Part shown: in pieces, positions 16,501 to 17,683 of the stretch | Layout of the letters: every line of letters starts with the position of its first letter | Numbering within the stretch: the first letter of the stretch is position 1 | Source of the DNA: an uncultured bacterium | Lineage (GTDB): Bacteria > Planctomycetota > UBA1135 > UBA2386 | Reading direction: 5' to 3' | Length of the DNA stretch: 17,683 bases | NCBI GenBank assembly: GCA_938003515.1 | Contig: CALKYL010000184.1 | Location: 1-17,683 of the forward strand | The notes under the pieces: model-generated | What the model was told of the DNA's origin: nothing | Seen by the model: the letters and a program-made list of their open reading frames with translations, nothing else | Databases searched by the model: none | Translations under genes and position numbers: made by a program

Positions 16501-16641
16501 CCGCTGCTCGCCGGCGTCGCCTTCGATCGCACCGGCGACTACGCCGCCGCGATCGCGGGCGCGATCGCGCTCGTCGTCGTCGCGGCCGCGCTCGTCGGAG
16601 GCCTCGTCGGTGCGCAGCCCGAGCCCGCCCCGTGGCGCTAA
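13504..16641 (+). CDS. In-frame fusion: secreted HEAT/Lsm-like/propeller protein joined to truncated MFS transporter
   Basis: The open frame has 1045 codons, from ATG 13504 to TAA 16641. Residues 1-31 are a signal peptide with a repeated Ala-Ala-Ile core (cleavage after ARA). Residues of about 60-290 are helical, HEAT-like repeats (LLDELADPNWQVRENAERTL; SAIASGAIRAMGRHGG). Three Lsm-like beta modules begin near 370, 430 and 487 (LNQGSRVQGEVV, LRSGEFVDGTIV, VTGERLIGFVAQ). From about 535 an NHL/arylsulfotransferase-like propeller follows with 40-residue blades (DADRLPNGNTLIAD). The fifth blade stops near residue 706. From about 707 the sequence is an MFS permease starting at motif A, without helices 1-2. 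Each half is recognisable but truncated at the same point. The signal peptide would place motif A outside the cell, the reverse of MFS topology. I therefore read this as a chimeric contig or a non-functional fusion. The frame itself is certain; a working product is doubtful. Confidence 0.6.
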   Translation: MTPPSKLRLLPFSAAIAAIAAIAAIAAPARAQDWTDEQLVAESSGFQAESLVTRLEQVGRLLEARDSAFTAVVARIHGDHREYRVKVDRLLDELADPNWQVRENAERTLVEIGGRALTVIQQRRESYDVLEQHIRCGRILDALAAKGTEQEDRERALLRGLVRTALYLDPDERLLRSLRSALGHTDSAIASGAIRAMGRHGGDDEADAIAQMVTFKSGVYRSVAIPALARIESPKALAHCRDLLLAGGGDGPLAGVVPDRTEAMAIVRALRSRDDDGAAALLEELGRHPDPVIASGAKVTMPAARERVEATLTLLGRWQVTGGLGRTFGESFEAEGAFAGVPVAELSFGDCDTIDFPAHEEIPAADTRVFLNQGSRVQGEVVAIDPESVRLVSPLFGELTIARSEIQGMAFDPELTRLVGASVDHDRLKLRSGEFVDGTIVQLAKGRVVVEPTGGGVREVPAADVAGMLFTRPRMTEPDPTSYVRLDLVTGERLIGFVAQTSSEHAAVTVPLCGATVVPWRQVRHVELGVGGGAMWGFTLIADYSDNRVVEVDDQGRVVFVLEEIFGAWDAECLDSGNLLITEFSVSRVQEVDRKGQTVWAFEDLKNPYDADRLPNGNTLIADTFASRVIEVSPAGEIVWSYAEDIRPFDCDRLPNGNTLIADVFKDRVIEVSPKGEIVWEVTGLPNMHDADRLPHGNTLVTLRTKGAGRAIDRGSPRMVLLAGAVTSAASLLGASLATQLWHVQLFFGVGTAVGTTMLGPLASSTVVANRVREQPGRALGLANTGAPAGPLIAAPLSAWGIGAFGWRATFAAFAVVTLAAGVGRVVFGLARRTPSSDGEASAGHAAGAPAGMPWLRRPSFWGLVLGVGIVNALGIAVGAHLVGFGAARGASVAAAAVLISAMSGAAIAGNATFGWASDRFAPHRLFVAAACLLALAFAGLLVPMPYAVVALACVALGLCAGGMMPVYAAMITRHFGLGSFGRVMGAGGLVTLPLTFATPLLAGVAFDRTGDYAAAIAGAIALVVVAAALVGGLVGAQPEPAPWR
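13543..13578 (+). repeat. Four tandem 9-nt units in the signal peptide
   Basis: The unit GCCGCGATC is repeated exactly four times (13543-13551, 13552-13560, 13561-13569, 13570-13578), followed by a partial fifth. It encodes the Ala-Ala-Ile repeats that make up the hydrophobic core of the signal peptide. Slippage would add or remove three residues without a frameshift. Confidence 0.9.
15121..15606 (+). repeat. Propeller-blade repeats with an exact 120-nt period
   Basis: Four full units start at 15121, 15241, 15361 and 15481, each 120 nt (40 residues). Each opens with LI(A/T)(D/E) and carries R-V-x-E-V then V-W/F. A fifth unit opens at 15601 (LVTLRT) and is cut off after about six codons. The 23-nt block beginning GACCGGCTGCCGAACGGC (15338-15360) recurs at 15458-15480 with only the last base changed, and again with further differences at 15578-15600. 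A closed propeller of this kind normally needs six or more blades, so the domain is incomplete. Confidence 0.85.
15610..15632. other. Junction between unrelated coding sequences
   Basis: Upstream of this stretch the reading frame matches the propeller repeat; downstream it matches an MFS transporter from motif A onward. Residues T-K-G-A-G at the join fit either side poorly. Both flanks are truncated here, in frame. There is no insertion-sequence end, att-like site or long direct repeat at the join. It marks either an assembly joint or a deletion endpoint. Confidence 0.6.
15622..16641 (+). pseudogene. MFS transporter lacking its first two helices (part of the fused frame)
   Basis: About 339 residues match an MFS permease from the loop between helices 2 and 3 to the C-terminus. 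The first motif A is GRAIDRGSPR. Helices 3-12 can be assigned in order, with a second motif A, FGWASDRFAPHR, between helices 8 and 9. A hydrophilic central loop (RRTPSSDGEASAGHAAG) separates the halves. The segment GSFGRVMGAGGLVTLPLT near helix 11 resembles monocarboxylate or oxalate/formate-type MFS families; the substrate is unknown. Normal members have about 400 residues, so about 60-70 are missing. The ATG at 15658 comes after motif A and would not restore them. The gene converges on the DUF6629-type gene, and their ends overlap (16638-16641). Confidence 0.6.
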
Positions 16642-17285
16642 GAGCGGGGGCGCGCCCGAGCCGGTGCGCGAGCGGGGGAGTGCAAGAGGATCAGCACGCT
16701 CAGCAGTGCCGCGAAGAAGCACCACAGCGACACGAACTCCTCGGCGTGCGCCCACAGCGAGCCCGCGAGTGCGACGAGCAGCAGCGCGCCGAACACGCGC
16801 AGGTAGCCGAAGCTCGAGAAGCAGGGCGCGCTCACGGCGACGAAGTAGAGGCCCAGCGACTCGTAGAGCATGGGCAGGCTCATGTGGTAGGCGAGGTGGC
16901 CGTCGGTGAGATCGGTCGCGAGCGGGTGCCGCACGAGCGAGCCCGAGAGGAAGACGGCGACGCACAGACCGACGACGAACAACGCCTCCTGGATGCGCCG
17001 CCGCCCGTCGCTCGGCTCGACGCGGAGCACCGCGAGTGGCACGTAGATCGGCCACAAAAAGAGCGCGAAGAAAGCGAACACGTGGCTGAACACGAGCGTG
17101 AGCACCGGCTCGTCGTTGACGACGCCGACCCACACGAGGCCCTCGACGAACTGCTGGACCGCGAAGAGCAGCGGAATGCGCGCGAGCGGTCGCTCCGCCG
17201 GCTCGAGCTGCCGGCTGAGCGTCCAGATGCCTCCCGCGCCGAGGACCGCCGCCGAGGCGAAGCTCGCCTCAGCCGAATAACACAT
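16638..17285 (-). CDS. DUF6629-type seven-helix membrane protein
   Basis: The product has 215 residues from ATG 17285. A GTG at 17297 would add four residues, but proteins of this family begin with Met-Cys-(Phe/Tyr)-Ser-Ala, and here MCYSAEASF stands exactly at the ATG, with GGGGGG a few bases upstream as a ribosome site. About seven hydrophobic segments span the protein. Shared family features are RIPLLFAVQQFVEGLVW (about 36-52) and SLWCFFAALLS near residues 186-196. No catalytic function is established for the family. Arg and Ala dominate the hydrophilic tail. The gene is convergent with the MFS frame and downstream of gpsA on the same strand, with a 99-nt gap. It probably belongs to the same source DNA as gpsA. 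Confidence 0.8.
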   Translation of the reverse strand: MCYSAEASFASAAVLGAGGIWTLSRQLEPAERPLARIPLLFAVQQFVEGLVWVGVVNDEPVLTLVFSHVFAFFALFLWPIYVPLAVLRVEPSDGRRRIQEALFVVGLCVAVFLSGSLVRHPLATDLTDGHLAYHMSLPMLYESLGLYFVAVSAPCFSSFGYLRVFGALLLVALAGSLWAHAEEFVSLWCFFAALLSVLILLHSPARAPARARPRS

Positions 17286-17303
17286 GCGGCCCCCCACTCG
17301 TTC

Positions 17304-17322
17304 GCCCGGTGCGCCGCCGGGC
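17304..17322. terminator. GC-rich hairpin downstream of gpsA
   Basis: GCCCGG (17304-17309) and CCGGGC (17317-17322) form a perfect 6-bp stem around a 7-nt loop in the 99-nt gap between the gpsA stop and the next start. It could end gpsA transcription, but no T-run follows on the minus strand, so a plain intrinsic terminator is not proven. Confidence 0.2.
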
Positions 17323-17384
17323 TCCGGATCCGAGCTGCCCGTGCGGACGATACTCCGTCGCCGCGTGCGGGGAACCTCGGTCGC

Positions 17385-17683
17385 TCAGCCGCTCTCGCTC
17401 TCGTGTCCGGCCTTGCGCCGGACGAGGCCGCGGTAGGCCTCCATCGGCGTGCGGTTCTCGTAGATCACGCCGTGGATCTCGGCCGAGATCGGCATCTCGA
17501 CGCCGTGCTTCGCCGCCAGCTCCATCACGACCTTCGCCGTGTTCACGCCCTCGGCCACCATGTTCATCTCGGCCGTGATCTCGTCGATCCGGCGGCCGCG
17601 ACCGAGCTGCTCGCCGACGTGCCGGTTGCGGCTCTGCGGGCTCATACAGGTGGCGAGCAGGTCGCCGAGGCCTGCGAGGCCGG
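17385..17683 (-). CDS. gpsA: Glycerol-3-phosphate dehydrogenase [NAD(P)+], C-terminal part
   Basis: The last 98 residues are present, ending at the TGA at 17385-17387; the rest lies beyond the right edge. The enzyme interconverts dihydroxyacetone phosphate and sn-glycerol 3-phosphate with NAD(P)H in the cytoplasm and supplies the backbone of membrane phospholipids. The fragment starts in the family signature AGLGDLLATC, whose Asp is conserved, followed by SRNRHVGEQLGRG, whose SRNR Arg lies at the substrate and cofactor site. VAEGVNTAKVV, GVEMPI and the C-terminal ENRTPMEAYRGL also match the family. The wording MSPQSRNRHVGEQLG and AEMNMVAEGV reads to me as actinobacterial rather than planctomycete; this is from memory, not from a search. 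The family identity is secure. Confidence 0.93.
   Translation of the reverse strand, partial: GLAGLGDLLATCMSPQSRNRHVGEQLGRGRRIDEITAEMNMVAEGVNTAKVVMELAAKHGVEMPISAEIHGVIYENRTPMEAYRGLVRRKAGHESESG

Noticed and set aside
15658..16641. Separate start for the MFS gene at ATG 15658
   Set aside because: It lies after motif A, lacks a ribosome site and would still miss helices 1 and 2, so it does not give a complete transporter.
15664..17133. Minus-strand frame opposite the MFS part and crossing into the DUF6629-type gene
   Set aside because: It conflicts with clear MFS helices and motifs on the plus strand, and with DUF6629-type motifs in another minus frame.

Overview
The window looks like high-GC bacterial DNA, most probably from an uncultured member of the Planctomycetota. 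This rests on family content and gene order: a BatA/VWA protein, a VWA plus glutamine-amidotransferase-like protein, a DUF4175-like protein, secreted alpha/alpha-toroid (prenyltransferase/squalene-cyclase repeat) proteins, a PQQ-like propeller protein, and a HEAT/Lsm-like/propeller protein. I cannot place it below phylum. No rRNA, tRNA, CRISPR array or transposase is visible.

Region 1 (1-13245, minus strand) is one probable operon of seven genes transcribed right to left. The order is: TPR/PQQ-propeller protein (10528-13245), toroid protein A (9491-10531), toroid protein B (8445-9494), BatA-type VWA membrane protein (6156-8414), VWA/GATase-like membrane protein (3645-6143), DUF4175-like membrane protein (1369-3648), and a secreted coiled-coil protein that runs off the left edge (1-1311). 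Three junctions are 4-nt stop/start overlaps and two others have gaps of 12 and 30 nt, so co-expression is likely. All seven products carry a signal peptide or membrane helices. Together they look like a cell-envelope machine: two VWA proteins that could assemble partners through metal-dependent adhesion sites, a large membrane partner, and secreted scaffold or coiled-coil proteins. The MoxR ATPase and DUF58 protein that usually accompany BatA are not in the window, and the 5' end of the operon is visible without them.

Region 2 (13246-13503) is a divergent intergenic space. It holds two palindromes whose centres are 11 bp apart, a candidate operator.

Region 3 (13504-16641, plus strand) is a single 1045-codon open frame that is almost certainly two unrelated genes joined. 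Residues 1 to about 706 are a secreted HEAT/Lsm-like/beta-propeller protein. It stops partway through a propeller whose blades repeat at exactly 120 nt. Residues from about 707 are an MFS transporter that begins at motif A, without its first two helices. The join is in frame, but the topology it implies is wrong for an MFS protein.

Region 4 (16638-17683, minus strand) holds a DUF6629-type seven-helix membrane protein and the C-terminal part of gpsA. The GpsA sequence reads to me as actinobacterial. The simplest explanation of regions 3 and 4 is a chimeric contig joined near 15610-15632. A real deletion or insertion in the genome remains possible.
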